Source: Eubacterium sp.
GTDB lineage: Bacteria > Bacillota > Clostridia > Oscillospirales > Acutalibacteraceae
Direction: 5' to 3'
Assembly (NCBI GenBank): GCA_017463985.1
Contig: JAFUEH010000011.1
Span: 1 to 64,000, forward strand
DNA length: 64,000 bases
The position numbers and the translations under genes are program-made. Of the stretch, positions 8,053-16,065 are shown in pieces. Position 1 is the stretch's first letter. Every line of letters begins with the position of its first letter. Under the pieces are notes generated by a model. It made no database searches. It saw only the letters and a list, made by a program, of their open reading frames with translations, and was not told the DNA's origin.

Positions 8053-9431
8053 GCCTGCTCCTCCTCATACACGATTTTATTGATAGCGTTCAGATAGGCG
8101 CGGATGCTGGCGCCGATAATGTCGGTCGAAATACCGTTGCCGGAATAGAGCTTTCCGCCGGAACGCAGCTTGACCACGGCGGAGCCCATGGCCTCCTTGC
8201 CCTCGGTCACTGCCTGAATTTGGAAATCGTCCAGCTCATAGTGGTGGCCGATGATCTTGTCGATTGCAATAAAGGACGCGTCGATCGGGCCGTCTCCCAG
8301 CTCGATGCCCTCGGTCGTGTTGCCGTCACGCTCCAGCACAATGTGCGCGCTGGGAGTGATGATATTGCCGTTGTTAATCACATAGCTGACCAGCTTATAG
8401 GCGGACGGCACCTGCAGCGCCGCAGAAGCAACGATGGCGTCCAGCTCCTTTGCGCCGACGGTTTTCTTGGCAGCTACCCGCAAGAATTCGCCGTATACCT
8501 TAACGGCGTCCTCCTCGGAAAGGTCGTAGCCCAGCTGGGCGACCGCGGTCAACACCGCCTCCTGCGAGTCGTTTTTGTCCAGCTTAATGCCTTCAAAATC
8601 TGTGCTGACGGTAACCGTTGTCTTTTCGTTTTTGGCGTTATCGGTGATCCAGTTGATCTGGTTCACGATACGGTGCAGCTCCGTATAGCGGATTGCGGAG
8701 GTCATGCCGTAATCGTTGCCGTAATCCTTGATGATCGAACCGAAGGTATCCAGGCTGACCGTATCGCCGCCGACAGCGCACTTGACGCAGGAGGCGCCGC
8801 TCTTGACGGCCAGCACCGCCTGTGCTGCGGCAAGGCCGGCCTTATTGCTGCACTGAATACCGACCGGTACGCCGGTATTGTCAATAATCTTTTTCACGAA
8901 CGCCGCGAAATCATCCGGCAGTAAGGAGCCGGCTGTATCGCAGACGGTGATCTTTTCTGCACCGTTTTCCACAGCGGTACGGATCGCGTTGTAAAGGAAT
9001 TCCTCCTCCGCTCTGGTAGCGTCGGTCGCACAGAACTCCACAGCGTAGCCTGTCTCCTTCGCCTTCGTTACGGTGAACCGGATCCAGTCGAGCATTTTCT
9101 CCGCCTTTTTGTGGCAGGTATATTCCATACCGACAGGCGATACCGGCAGCTCAATGCGGACGGTGCCGCGCTTAGCAGCGGACAGCGCCTCGGCCGCCTC
9201 GTCAATACTCTGCGCCGTCATGCCGGCGGCGACGGAAAGCTCGCTGTTTTTCACAAAGGCGGAAATCGTACGCACCAGTAGGATATCGGTTCTGCTGACG
9301 GCGACGGCCGGTAGCTCGATCACGTCCACATTTAGCTTTTCCAGCTGACGGGCAATTTCAATCTTCTCTTTGAAGCTGAAGCTGTTGTTTTCTCTGCACA
9401 AGGTCGTGTCTGCAATTTTCACATTTTTCAT
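8049..9431 (-). CDS. Divergent 2-isopropylmalate synthase (LeuA) family protein lacking metal ligands
   Basis: A 460-residue homologue of isopropylmalate/homocitrate synthases. The HMGL-like TIM barrel is followed by a LeuA-type regulatory domain (GIELGDGPIDASF, AVTEGKEAMGS, YSGNGISTDIIGASIRAYLN). The active site is altered. The family DTTLRDGEQ reads DTTLCRENN, so the catalytic Arg and metal Asp are gone. The family HxHND reads QCSNK (Q193, S195), removing the two metal His. NGIGERAGN reads AVGGDTVSLD. I chose Met at 9431 because AGAGGG lies 8 bases upstream; a longer reading to 9485 would run into the T-box terminator. It is the first gene after a probable Leu T-box, which fits a leucine-linked role, but ordinary LeuA chemistry looks impossible. 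It may be a pseudoenzyme, a leucine sensor or a neofunctionalised enzyme. Confidence 0.75.
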   Translation of the reverse strand: MKNVKIADTTLCRENNSFSFKEKIEIARQLEKLNVDVIELPAVAVSRTDILLVRTISAFVKNSELSVAAGMTAQSIDEAAEALSAAKRGTVRIELPVSPVGMEYTCHKKAEKMLDWIRFTVTKAKETGYAVEFCATDATRAEEEFLYNAIRTAVENGAEKITVCDTAGSLLPDDFAAFVKKIIDNTGVPVGIQCSNKAGLAAAQAVLAVKSGASCVKCAVGGDTVSLDTFGSIIKDYGNDYGMTSAIRYTELHRIVNQINWITDNAKNEKTTVTVSTDFEGIKLDKNDSQEAVLTAVAQLGYDLSEEDAVKVYGEFLRVAAKKTVGAKELDAIVASAALQVPSAYKLVSYVINNGNIITPSAHIVLERDGNTTEGIELGDGPIDASFIAIDKIIGHHYELDDFQIQAVTEGKEAMGSAVVKLRSGGKLYSGNGISTDIIGASIRAYLNAINKIVYEEEQA

Positions 9432-9461
9432 AGCTGTTCCCTCTTTCTGCGTACGTTTTGA

Positions 9462-9735
9462 TAAAAAATAAATCCCTGAGGCCATGCCTCAGGGACGAAT
9501 AAACCGTGGTACCACCCTGATTGATCTGCAAAACAGATCCGCTCTGCGAGGTTCAAGCAAACCTCCTGCCATGATAACGGGGCAAGCCGTAGGCGCTTAC
9601 TGTTTTCCGCGCCTCTGCTCCGGAACGAGGCTTGTTATCCGTTCGCACCGCCTTACACCGACCGGCGGCTCTCTGTGCCGAAGGGAGGACAACAATTAAT
9701 TCCTTCACTGCATTTTAGGTTCTGTACAATTTTTC
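9462..9735 (-). promoter_or_regulatory. T-box riboswitch, probable leucine (CUC) specifier
   Basis: Minus-strand leader of the LeuA-like operon. Stem I begins with a GCAGTGAAGG K-turn and contains the distal AGAGAG...GGTCGGTGTAA signature. The T-box sequence AGGGTGGTACCACGG lies at 9504-9518. A terminator follows: TCCCTGAGGC / GCCTCAGGGA at 9473-9495, then TTTATTTTTT. In my hand fold, UUGUUGUCC pairs with GGAUAACAA and GGAA with UUCC. This leaves a specifier loop GCCUCG in which CUC (Leu, 9627-9629) is followed by a purine. The T-box call is firm; the specifier is a hand-folded inference. Confidence 0.93.
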
Positions 9736-9738
9736 GCT

Positions 9739-9767
9739 ATTCTATCACAAAGTGCCGATTTTGTCAA
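9739..9767 (-). promoter_or_regulatory. Promoter of the Leu T-box operon
   Basis: TTGACA (9762-9767) and TAGAAT (9739-9744) with a 17-bp spacer, minus strand, just before the T-box leader. Confidence 0.85.
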
Positions 9768-9799
9768 CCGTTTTTTGCATACTTTTTCCGGCGCGGCGG

Positions 9800-10492
9800 C
9801 TACATCCCCTGACCGGCGGTTTTAAAGTGCAGCTCACGCATACCCTCCACCTCGTCACAGACGGGCTTGAGCCGGCACGCAGAGCAATCCAGCGGAATGT
9901 TCTGCATAATATGGTTGAGCGTTTCGGTGATCCGGTCGTTCTTCTCGGCAAGCGCCTCCAGCGCGGCAAAATCCACAGCGCTGTCGGTCACATAGATGAT
10001 TCTTGCGCTCTTCACTGCCGGCAGCTCCAAATACTTTTCCGCCAGCAGATTCCCTACGGCTTCAAAGGAAATGCCGGCCTGCAGCGCCTTTTTGGTCACG
10101 CGCACGTTTTCCTTATGGGAGGAGGAAACCGTCCGCACCATAAAGCCCTCGGGGAAATAGTGGTATTTCTGATATTCCACCTTGCGGACGGTATCGAAGG
10201 CCATCTGCTCGTCCTCTACCGCTTCCGTCTGAATCAGTGAAATACGCGCAAAGGGCGTATCGCCGTTCAGGGCGCTCAGCTCCGGTCCGACAACGGTAAT
10301 GCCGCTTGGTTCGATCGGGCGCGCGGTCACTAAATTAAAGCCGACGCCCGTCAGCTCAAACGCCTCGTCACGCTTCAGCACCAGTGTATTGCGGCCTAAA
10401 TCGCGCCATTTTTTCCCGAGCGGATAGGTGCGCTGCCGGTAAGGCGCCAGCAGGGCGTCCGCTTCATCCATCAGGCTGTCAAAAAACTTCAT
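9800..10492 (-). CDS. Stand-alone protein resembling the acetyl-CoA synthase middle domain
   Basis: A 230-residue protein with no confident family name. Residues 44-190 align by eye, end to end, with the middle (A2) domain of acetyl-CoA synthase beta subunit (AcsB/CdhC). SGITVVGPEL, the Phe-x-x-Gly turn at YFPEGF, RVTKKALQAGISFEAVGNLL and ARIIYVTDSAV match AcsB segments in order. Residues 203-212 (CSACRLKPVC) match the start of the AcsB A-cluster cysteine motif, but the rest of that cluster domain and the N-terminal domain are absent. It is the last gene of the CooC-HgdABC-like operon and overlaps the small membrane gene by one base (TAATG). It may bind CoA, a metal cluster or the dehydratase-like complex; all are inference. 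The homology needs a profile search. Confidence 0.6.
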   Translation of the reverse strand: MKFFDSLMDEADALLAPYRQRTYPLGKKWRDLGRNTLVLKRDEAFELTGVGFNLVTARPIEPSGITVVGPELSALNGDTPFARISLIQTEAVEDEQMAFDTVRKVEYQKYHYFPEGFMVRTVSSSHKENVRVTKKALQAGISFEAVGNLLAEKYLELPAVKSARIIYVTDSAVDFAALEALAEKNDRITETLNHIMQNIPLDCSACRLKPVCDEVEGMRELHFKTAGQGM

Positions 10493-10656
10493 TACAGCTT
10501 TCTGTCCTTTTTAAGATTATCGTAGTGCGGCTGCATCTTTTCGTAAAAGACGCGCACAAGTTTCATATCGGCATTGAACCAATACACGGTAAAGGTAACG
10601 GCAAAAAACGCGGAAAAGACCACCGCGATCGCCGCTAAAATCTTCATTACTTTCAT
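10492..10656 (-). CDS. Small single-pass membrane protein
   Basis: About 54 residues: MKVMK, then one hydrophobic segment (ILAAIAVVFSAFFAVTFTVY), then a basic tail ending KKDRKL. The Met at 10656 is chosen because AGGAG lies 7 bases upstream; a longer reading to 10695 would overlap the activase. It sits between the activase and the ACS-middle-domain gene with tight spacing, so it probably belongs to the same operon, perhaps as a membrane tether. No family was recognised. Confidence 0.6.
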   Translation of the reverse strand: MKVMKILAAIAVVFSAFFAVTFTVYWFNADMKLVRVFYEKMQPHYDNLKKDRKL

Positions 10657-10669
10657 ATCTGTTCTCCTG

Positions 10670-11461
10670 TCAGGCAAGGCCCTTTTGTCTTGCATATTCC
10701 GCTGCGCCGAGCGCGCCCATCAGCTGCGGGTCAATGTCAAGGTCAACCACCTTGATCTTGAGCACCTTCTCAATCGCCTGCTTCAGGCCGTCGTTCTTCG
10801 CACAGCCGCCCGTTAAGGTAATACTGTCCGTGGCGCCGGCCTTCTTCGCCATGACAAAGCAGCGCTTGGCGACCGCTAGCTGAATACCGGCAGCGATCTC
10901 GTCCATCGGCTTACCCTCGCCCACCAGCGAAATGACCTCGCTTTCGGCAAATACCGTACACTGCGCCGTGATCGGAATCGTGTTTTTGGCTTTGAGCGAA
11001 AGCTTTGAAAACTCGGGAAGCGTCATTTCAAACGCATTCGCCATCGCCTCATAAAAGCGTCCCGTACCGGCGGCGCACTTGTCGTTCATCGCAAAGTTCT
11101 TAACAGTACCGTCCGTATCAATCGCGATACCCTTTACGTCCTGACCGCCGATGTCAATGATCGCCTTCACGCGCGGATTCGTCACGTGTACGCCCATCGC
11201 ATGACACGAAATCTCGCTGATGTTTTCATCGGCAAACGGCACCTTGTTACGGCCGTAGCCCGTACCGATCAGATACGTCAGATCCTTTGCGCTGTTCAGC
11301 TCAGGCACCTGCGCAACAGCGTCGTCCAGCGCGATCTCCGCCGACTGCACCGGATTGATCTTGCTCCTGTTGGTCACGTCGGCAACCAGCTTGCCGTCCT
11401 CGTCAAGGATCACGCATTTTGTGTAGGTGGAGCCTACATCACAGCCTCCAAAATATTTCAT
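10670..11461 (-). CDS. 2-hydroxyacyl-CoA dehydratase activase (HgdC/BcrD-type ATPase)
   Basis: A 263-residue ASKHA-fold ATPase that carries an [4Fe-4S] cluster at a homodimer interface and injects a low-potential electron into a dehydratase-type partner. Visible features are the N-terminal phosphate loop (GGCDVGSTYTK), IDIGGQDVKG, cluster cysteines C129 (NDKCAAGTGRF) and C168 (QCTVFAESE), and the C-terminal GGCAKN and MGALGAAEYA motifs. Length is normal for the family. The start at 11461 is preceded by AAGGAGAG; the upstream Met at 11485 lacks such a site. It lies directly downstream of the two dehydratase-like genes, as expected for the activator of that pair. Confidence 0.92.
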   Translation of the reverse strand: MKYFGGCDVGSTYTKCVILDEDGKLVADVTNRSKINPVQSAEIALDDAVAQVPELNSAKDLTYLIGTGYGRNKVPFADENISEISCHAMGVHVTNPRVKAIIDIGGQDVKGIAIDTDGTVKNFAMNDKCAAGTGRFYEAMANAFEMTLPEFSKLSLKAKNTIPITAQCTVFAESEVISLVGEGKPMDEIAAGIQLAVAKRCFVMAKKAGATDSITLTGGCAKNDGLKQAIEKVLKIKVVDLDIDPQLMGALGAAEYARQKGLA

Positions 11462-11507
11462 AGATACTCTCCTTATTGATTCCAAAAATGATTGATAAAA
11501 CGCAGTC

Positions 11508-13079
11508 CTACCATGCTAAACTATCATCAAAATCCACCAGCGTGGGATCGACCGGCTCTTCCTGTAAAACAGTGGTCATATATTTATTGACGCATTCACG
11601 CATATCGCGTCTGGAGATCGTGCGCGGATCCATCAGGTCCTGCGGCACCCAGATAAAGCTGACGTTGTGCTCGCGCGCCTGGTCGTCAAAAATACCGTTC
11701 AGACCGTCCATGCCCTTGCAGGAGATCTGGTCATACATAATGACCATATCGGCGTTGAACTCCTCCACAATGCGCCAAAGCTCATCGACCACGTTTTGGT
11801 AGCCGCCCTTCGTATGCTTACGCATCGTAGTACGCTGAAGCGTCTTAGCAAAGGTTGCCAGCGCGGCCTCCTTATCCTCTGTATCATACATATAGTAGGA
11901 GATCATGGTTTCCATATCCATGACCACGTTGATGCCCCAGCAGTTTTCCAGCCAGTTGGCAAGGCTGGTATAATAGTTCGCCGGACAGGACCAAACAATC
12001 GCTCTATGCCGCATTTCCTTAGAGCACGGCACTTGCTTTTCATAAGCCTTGAGCATCATGCGGTTTACTTTTTTATCCACCTTCAGGAAGCGCTTGTCCT
12101 TACCGCCGGAGATGTGAAAATAGAACAGTCTGTACAGCCAGAAGGTAGCGCCCGTCATCTGCGGATAATCGGTCTTATTGACCTCCCATTTCTGAATTTC
12201 ATATTCTGTCTGCTTATTATACGTCCGCATCGCGTCAAAGAACGCGTCCCAATCCCATTTTTCGCCGGTTTGCTCCTCCACAAAGGCAATCGCGGACTTC
12301 ACCTCGTCAACCGCATATTCCTGCACGTCCTCACCGTTATAGCGCAGCGGCACATTAATGGTCTGCGTAGGAATATTAAAACGCCGGTCGATATAGGACG
12401 AGTTCATGATAGAGCCGTCGCACGGCATATTACAGGTCAGCGAGCATTTGCCGACGAGCGGATAATCGTCGTTGATCGCTACGCCTGCCTCGGCGCTCGG
12501 CAGCGGACAAACATCCGCCGGTACACCGTAGCTCTCGGTAATGTCAAGGTACGGCGGGGTGATATTCTGATCTACCATCGAGGAAAGGAAGATCGGGATC
12601 GTCGTCACGTGGTTGTCCCTTAAATTCGGGAAACCGGTGATAAACTCCGAGGAAAAGATCTCGTCCACGTTCACGGTTTTATCCGCCCATTTCGGATGCT
12701 TGTGAAAATGGCGGTCGTTCGCCAGCAAGAAATTGATCAGGTCCGTCGTCGGCTTCACCAGCATATTCATGTGCAGATGCGTCATACGCAGCTGCGGACC
12801 GCGCAGGCCCTCCGTATGACGGTCTACCCAGGCCGGCGCGCTGAGATAGCTCGCCATCCAGCGATAGCTCCAAATTCCCTTGACGGTGGAGACGGGCGCC
12901 TTGCCCGCCATGACGATCACGTCCTTCCAGGTGATCAACCAGCGGTAATAATCATACAGGGTGTCCGAAACGCCGCGCCACTCTCTATGCTTCAGCAGAC
13001 CGGTCTTGTCCTCATGCAACCGGCCGAGGTCATGCGGCTGATTTCTCCAGAGCGTCTTTAACTTTTCCTTCAGCTTCAT
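11508..13079 (-). CDS. 2-hydroxyacyl-CoA dehydratase family protein (HgdA/B-like subunit 1)
   Basis: A 523-residue member of the HgdB/BcrC family, longer than classical dehydratase subunits (about 380-480). Candidate cluster cysteines are in VCPLPSAE, KCSLTCNMPCDGS, VPCSKEM, WSCPANYYT and DQISCKGMDG. It overlaps the start of its partner's stop by four bases (ATGA), so the two are translationally coupled and probably form a heterodimer. The family includes true dehydratases, benzoyl-CoA reductase subunits and double-cubane-cluster proteins that reduce other small molecules. No dedicated CoA-transferase or 2-hydroxyacid dehydrogenase lies in this operon, so the substrate is open. Confidence 0.85.
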   Translation of the reverse strand: MKLKEKLKTLWRNQPHDLGRLHEDKTGLLKHREWRGVSDTLYDYYRWLITWKDVIVMAGKAPVSTVKGIWSYRWMASYLSAPAWVDRHTEGLRGPQLRMTHLHMNMLVKPTTDLINFLLANDRHFHKHPKWADKTVNVDEIFSSEFITGFPNLRDNHVTTIPIFLSSMVDQNITPPYLDITESYGVPADVCPLPSAEAGVAINDDYPLVGKCSLTCNMPCDGSIMNSSYIDRRFNIPTQTINVPLRYNGEDVQEYAVDEVKSAIAFVEEQTGEKWDWDAFFDAMRTYNKQTEYEIQKWEVNKTDYPQMTGATFWLYRLFYFHISGGKDKRFLKVDKKVNRMMLKAYEKQVPCSKEMRHRAIVWSCPANYYTSLANWLENCWGINVVMDMETMISYYMYDTEDKEAALATFAKTLQRTTMRKHTKGGYQNVVDELWRIVEEFNADMVIMYDQISCKGMDGLNGIFDDQAREHNVSFIWVPQDLMDPRTISRRDMRECVNKYMTTVLQEEPVDPTLVDFDDSLAW

Positions 13080-14275
13080 TGCGCGTTCTCCTTTCCTTTC
13101 TGTATTTTCTTGATTTCAAGGCTTTCCACAAAGGCCTGTACACGGGTGCGCAGCTGGCCGGAGGCGCTCGCCGTATACTGGCGGTCGACGCACACGGAGG
13201 GAATACCGAAATCGTTCGTAACAATGTGTGAGGCAAGAGCGCGTTCATAGCCCCAGTATTCACAGAATTTCAGCTGCTCATACAGCACGCCGTCGGCGTG
13301 ATAGTCGTTCACCAGCTGGCGCACATAGTCGCGCCGACCCTGTACCTTATCCTGCGACATATAGCGCGGACACTGACACGTTTTCATATAATGAAGCACG
13401 ATCTGCTCCAGCACGTTATGCTCGTCGGTGAGGCGGATCTCTTCTCTGCCCGGCAGCGAGCCAAAGCAAAAACGGTCTGCCACCACAAGCGCGCCGCTTT
13501 CCTCGATCAGCTTCGTAAAATCAGGATCGTCCATCTCTGAACCGACGACGACGATTTTTGCGCGGTAATTTTTCTTGGCGTCGGGAACACGCGTTTTGAG
13601 CTCCTCTGCTGTTTCACGCAGCTTGTCGAGGATCAGGTATTTCGGACAGCAGTAGGTGATCAGATTCAGTACGTGGAACTCATAGCCCGTGATACGCGGA
13701 TTTTCCTCCTTGCGGTATTCACCGATCTCCGTAATCAGACGGCAGACCTCGTTGTGTTCCTCCACAGCCTTCCGCAGCGCTTCCTCGCTGATGTCCACAC
13801 CGTAGACCTCCTGCAGCTTGTCGAGCACCTTGGTTTGCAGCTGCTGTACATAATGGCGTACGGTGTGCGGCTGGATCTTAAACGGCACGTCGGAAATAGT
13901 GACGAAAAACTTTTCGTTATTCACCAGCTGCAGCAGCTCAAAATGCTCGTAAGCACGGTTCATCTGTGAACAGGTCTCTGAGCCGAACAGCGCGTCCAAA
14001 TGCTGATAGCCGCCCTCAATGCCTCTTTCCACCAGCGCTTTAGAATAGCCGCACAGGAAAGAGCTCATATAATACGTCGAAATATCCAGCGAACCGGTTC
14101 TCGGCGCACGCAATCTTGTTGAAAAGCAGCCGGGCAGATTCAGCAGTACCTCGGGAATATGATAACAGGTATACGCCAGGCACAGCTTTCCCTCGCTTTT
14201 CGCCTGCTGCACCAGCTCGTTATTCGCCTCCTGCAGCAGATTCTCAAAATAGAATAAATGCTTTAAATCTTTCAT
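13076..14275 (-). CDS. 2-hydroxyacyl-CoA dehydratase family protein (HgdB-like subunit 2)
   Basis: A 399-residue HgdB/BcrB-family protein. Family landmarks are visible: YTCYHIPEVLLNLPG near residue 35, GSETCSQMNRAYE near 100, an Ile/Val-rich Rossmann strand AKIVVVGSEMDD, and KFCEYWGYE near the C-terminus, where the Cys is the usual cluster ligand. GGAG lies about 7 bases ahead of the start. It is the second gene of the operon, 12 bp after the CooC-like ATPase. With the following gene it should form the two-subunit cluster-bearing component that the activase reduces. Confidence 0.87.
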   Translation of the reverse strand: MKDLKHLFYFENLLQEANNELVQQAKSEGKLCLAYTCYHIPEVLLNLPGCFSTRLRAPRTGSLDISTYYMSSFLCGYSKALVERGIEGGYQHLDALFGSETCSQMNRAYEHFELLQLVNNEKFFVTISDVPFKIQPHTVRHYVQQLQTKVLDKLQEVYGVDISEEALRKAVEEHNEVCRLITEIGEYRKEENPRITGYEFHVLNLITYCCPKYLILDKLRETAEELKTRVPDAKKNYRAKIVVVGSEMDDPDFTKLIEESGALVVADRFCFGSLPGREEIRLTDEHNVLEQIVLHYMKTCQCPRYMSQDKVQGRRDYVRQLVNDYHADGVLYEQLKFCEYWGYERALASHIVTNDFGIPSVCVDRQYTASASGQLRTRVQAFVESLEIKKIQKGKENAQ

Positions 14276-14287
14276 AATGCTTCTCCG

Positions 14288-15055
14288 TCAGTCAATGAGT
14301 GTCAGCCGGCGCAGCGCCTCCTCAGCACCGCGCACCACCCGGCTGTCGTCCGGCAGGTCAAGGATACGCTTACCCTCGATGTCGTAAATCGCCAGGTTCG
14401 GGTCATTTTCAATATAAGCCAGCACGGGGATACCGTGTGTATCAAGATACGGGATAATTTCCTCGCCCGGCAGACGGTTAATGATACAGCCGATCTTTTC
14501 ATACATTACCAGCTCGTCCGCTACGCCCTTGATCGTGTTGATGACCTGCGTACCCTTCTTGCTGGCGTCGCTGACCAGTAGCAGGTGCGTTACCTTTTCC
14601 ATCACGCGGCGGTTGATCTGCTCAATGCCTGCCTCGCCGTCGATCACCACATAATCAAATTCGCCGGACAGCAGGCTGATAACCTCTTTCAGATAAGAAT
14701 TGATCTTGCAGTAGCAGCCGGCGCTTTCCGGTCTGCCGACGGCGATGAAAGCAAAGCCGTCTGTTTCCACCAGCGCGTCAAACAGCTTATAGCGCGCATC
14801 GCCCAGCAGCTCGATCGCCGCCTTTGTCTGACCGTCCTCCACCGAAGCGACGATCTCCTTACGAATATCGTCGATCGTCAGCCGGACATCAATCCCCAGC
14901 GCCGTAGAAAGACCGACCGCCGGATCAGCGTCGATGGCAAGGATCTTCTTGTCAGGATGATGCTTCACCAGCGCACGGACGATCGCCGCAGAAACCGAGG
15001 TTTTTCCGACGCCGCCCTTGCCGGCAAGCGCAATGATTTTTGCTTTGCTTTCCAT
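14288..15055 (-). CDS. CooC-like nickel/metal-insertion ATPase
   Basis: A 255-residue MinD/ParA-class ATPase of the CODH maturation factor type. It has the deviant Walker A GKGGVGKTS (12-20), switch region IDADPAVGLS, and the CooC-specific C-x-C pair C114/C116 (AGCYCKIN) that binds metal across the dimer. CooC proteins serve carbon monoxide dehydrogenase/ACS maturation, but no CODH gene is present in this window. Here it opens an operon of dehydratase-like proteins and an ACS-middle-domain-like protein, so it may load or handle metal for that complex (inference). The RBS is AGGGGAG. Confidence 0.85.
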   Translation of the reverse strand: MESKAKIIALAGKGGVGKTSVSAAIVRALVKHHPDKKILAIDADPAVGLSTALGIDVRLTIDDIRKEIVASVEDGQTKAAIELLGDARYKLFDALVETDGFAFIAVGRPESAGCYCKINSYLKEVISLLSGEFDYVVIDGEAGIEQINRRVMEKVTHLLLVSDASKKGTQVINTIKGVADELVMYEKIGCIINRLPGEEIIPYLDTHGIPVLAYIENDPNLAIYDIEGKRILDLPDDSRVVRGAEEALRRLTLID

Positions 15056-15089
15056 AAAATCTCCCCTTTAGTTGTGATATTCTGATATA

Positions 15090-15118
15090 AGTATAACAGA
15101 ACCTCTGCGGTTTTTCAA
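15090..15118 (-). promoter_or_regulatory. Promoter of the CooC-HgdABC-like operon
   Basis: TTGAAA (15113-15118) and TATACT (15090-15095), 17-bp spacer, minus strand, 35 bases before the CooC-like start. Confidence 0.75.
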
Positions 15119-15163
15119 TCCAAAACCGCGCAGTCGTCTAAACTTTTTGACAACAAATAAAGG

Positions 15164-15192
15164 TTGCGCCAGCCGGCGGCAGATGCTATAAT
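15164..15192 (+). promoter_or_regulatory. Extended -10 promoter of the TPR gene
   Basis: TTGCGC (15164-15169), 17-bp spacer, TATAAT (15187-15192) preceded by TGC. The consensus TTGACA at 15147 is 34 bp from the -10 and therefore not the partner. Confidence 0.65.
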
Positions 15193-15225
15193 GTAGCTGC
15201 TAATAAAAACAACGGAGAAAAAACG

Positions 15226-16065
15226 ATGAGCCATAACAAAGGAATCTTGCAGCCGGAGGATTACGCCGAGCCGCGCTGCCTGCTGTGCGACGAGCCTTAC
15301 GGCAAGGCGCCGGCCGTGAAGCCGGTACCGCAGCAACGTATTATTGAAAAAATGAACGACTACATGAGCCGGCGCGACTATGCCGGCGCAGAGCGCCACC
15401 TGCTCTACTGGCTGGAGGAAGCCAAGCTGGGGCACGACAAGGGCGGCGAGCTGATGCTCCGCGGCGAGCTGGTCGGTCATTACCGTAAAACCGGTGAAAA
15501 GGAAAAGGCGTTTGCCAGCGCACAGGAGGCGCTGCGCCTCGTGGACGAGCTGCAGATGGACGGCACTGTCAGCGCCGGTACGGCGTATGTGAACATTGCC
15601 ACGGCCTACAACGCCTTCGGTGAAAACGAGCAGTCGATCGCGCTTTTTGAAAAAGCAAAGGCGGCCTACGAGGCGAACAACACCGCCCCGGAACTGCGCG
15701 GCGGACTGTACAACAACATGGCGCTGACGAACGTGGCGCTCGGCCGATATGAGGAAGCCCTGGCGCTGTATGCGCAGGCGCTGGACATGATGGAACAAGT
15801 AGAAAACGGCGCGCTCGATCAGGCCATTACCTATCTGAACATGGCGGATACCGCCGTGGCGCAGTACGGCGCGGAGCAAGCAGAGCATCGGGTCAACGAG
15901 CTGCTGGACAAGGCGTACGACCTGTTGCTGCTGCCGACGCTGCAGCACGACGGCTACTATGCCTTTGTGTGCGAAAAATGTGCGCCGGTGTTCTCTTATT
16001 ACGGCTACTTTATGGCGGCGAACGAGCTGCGACAGCGTGCGGAGGCAATTTATGAACGGGATTGA
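15226..16065 (+). CDS. Tetratricopeptide-repeat protein
   Basis: A 279-residue soluble protein with helical tetratricopeptide repeats from about residue 45 to 250. Recognisable units include EKEKAFASAQEALRLVDE, YNAFGENEQSIALFEKAKAA and NVALGRYEEALALYAQALDM. The N-terminus has a CLLCDEP cysteine pair. It is followed with overlap by a DUF4037 protein; the pairing recurs in Clostridia as far as I recall, which suggests a protein-protein scaffold for that partner. No specific function is assigned. Confidence 0.8.
   Translation: MSHNKGILQPEDYAEPRCLLCDEPYGKAPAVKPVPQQRIIEKMNDYMSRRDYAGAERHLLYWLEEAKLGHDKGGELMLRGELVGHYRKTGEKEKAFASAQEALRLVDELQMDGTVSAGTAYVNIATAYNAFGENEQSIALFEKAKAAYEANNTAPELRGGLYNNMALTNVALGRYEEALALYAQALDMMEQVENGALDQAITYLNMADTAVAQYGAEQAEHRVNELLDKAYDLLLLPTLQHDGYYAFVCEKCAPVFSYYGYFMAANELRQRAEAIYERD

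Noticed and set aside
15147-15152. Consensus TTGACA as -35 of the TPR gene
   Set aside because: It is 34 bp from the only good -10; TTGCGC at 15164 has correct spacing.
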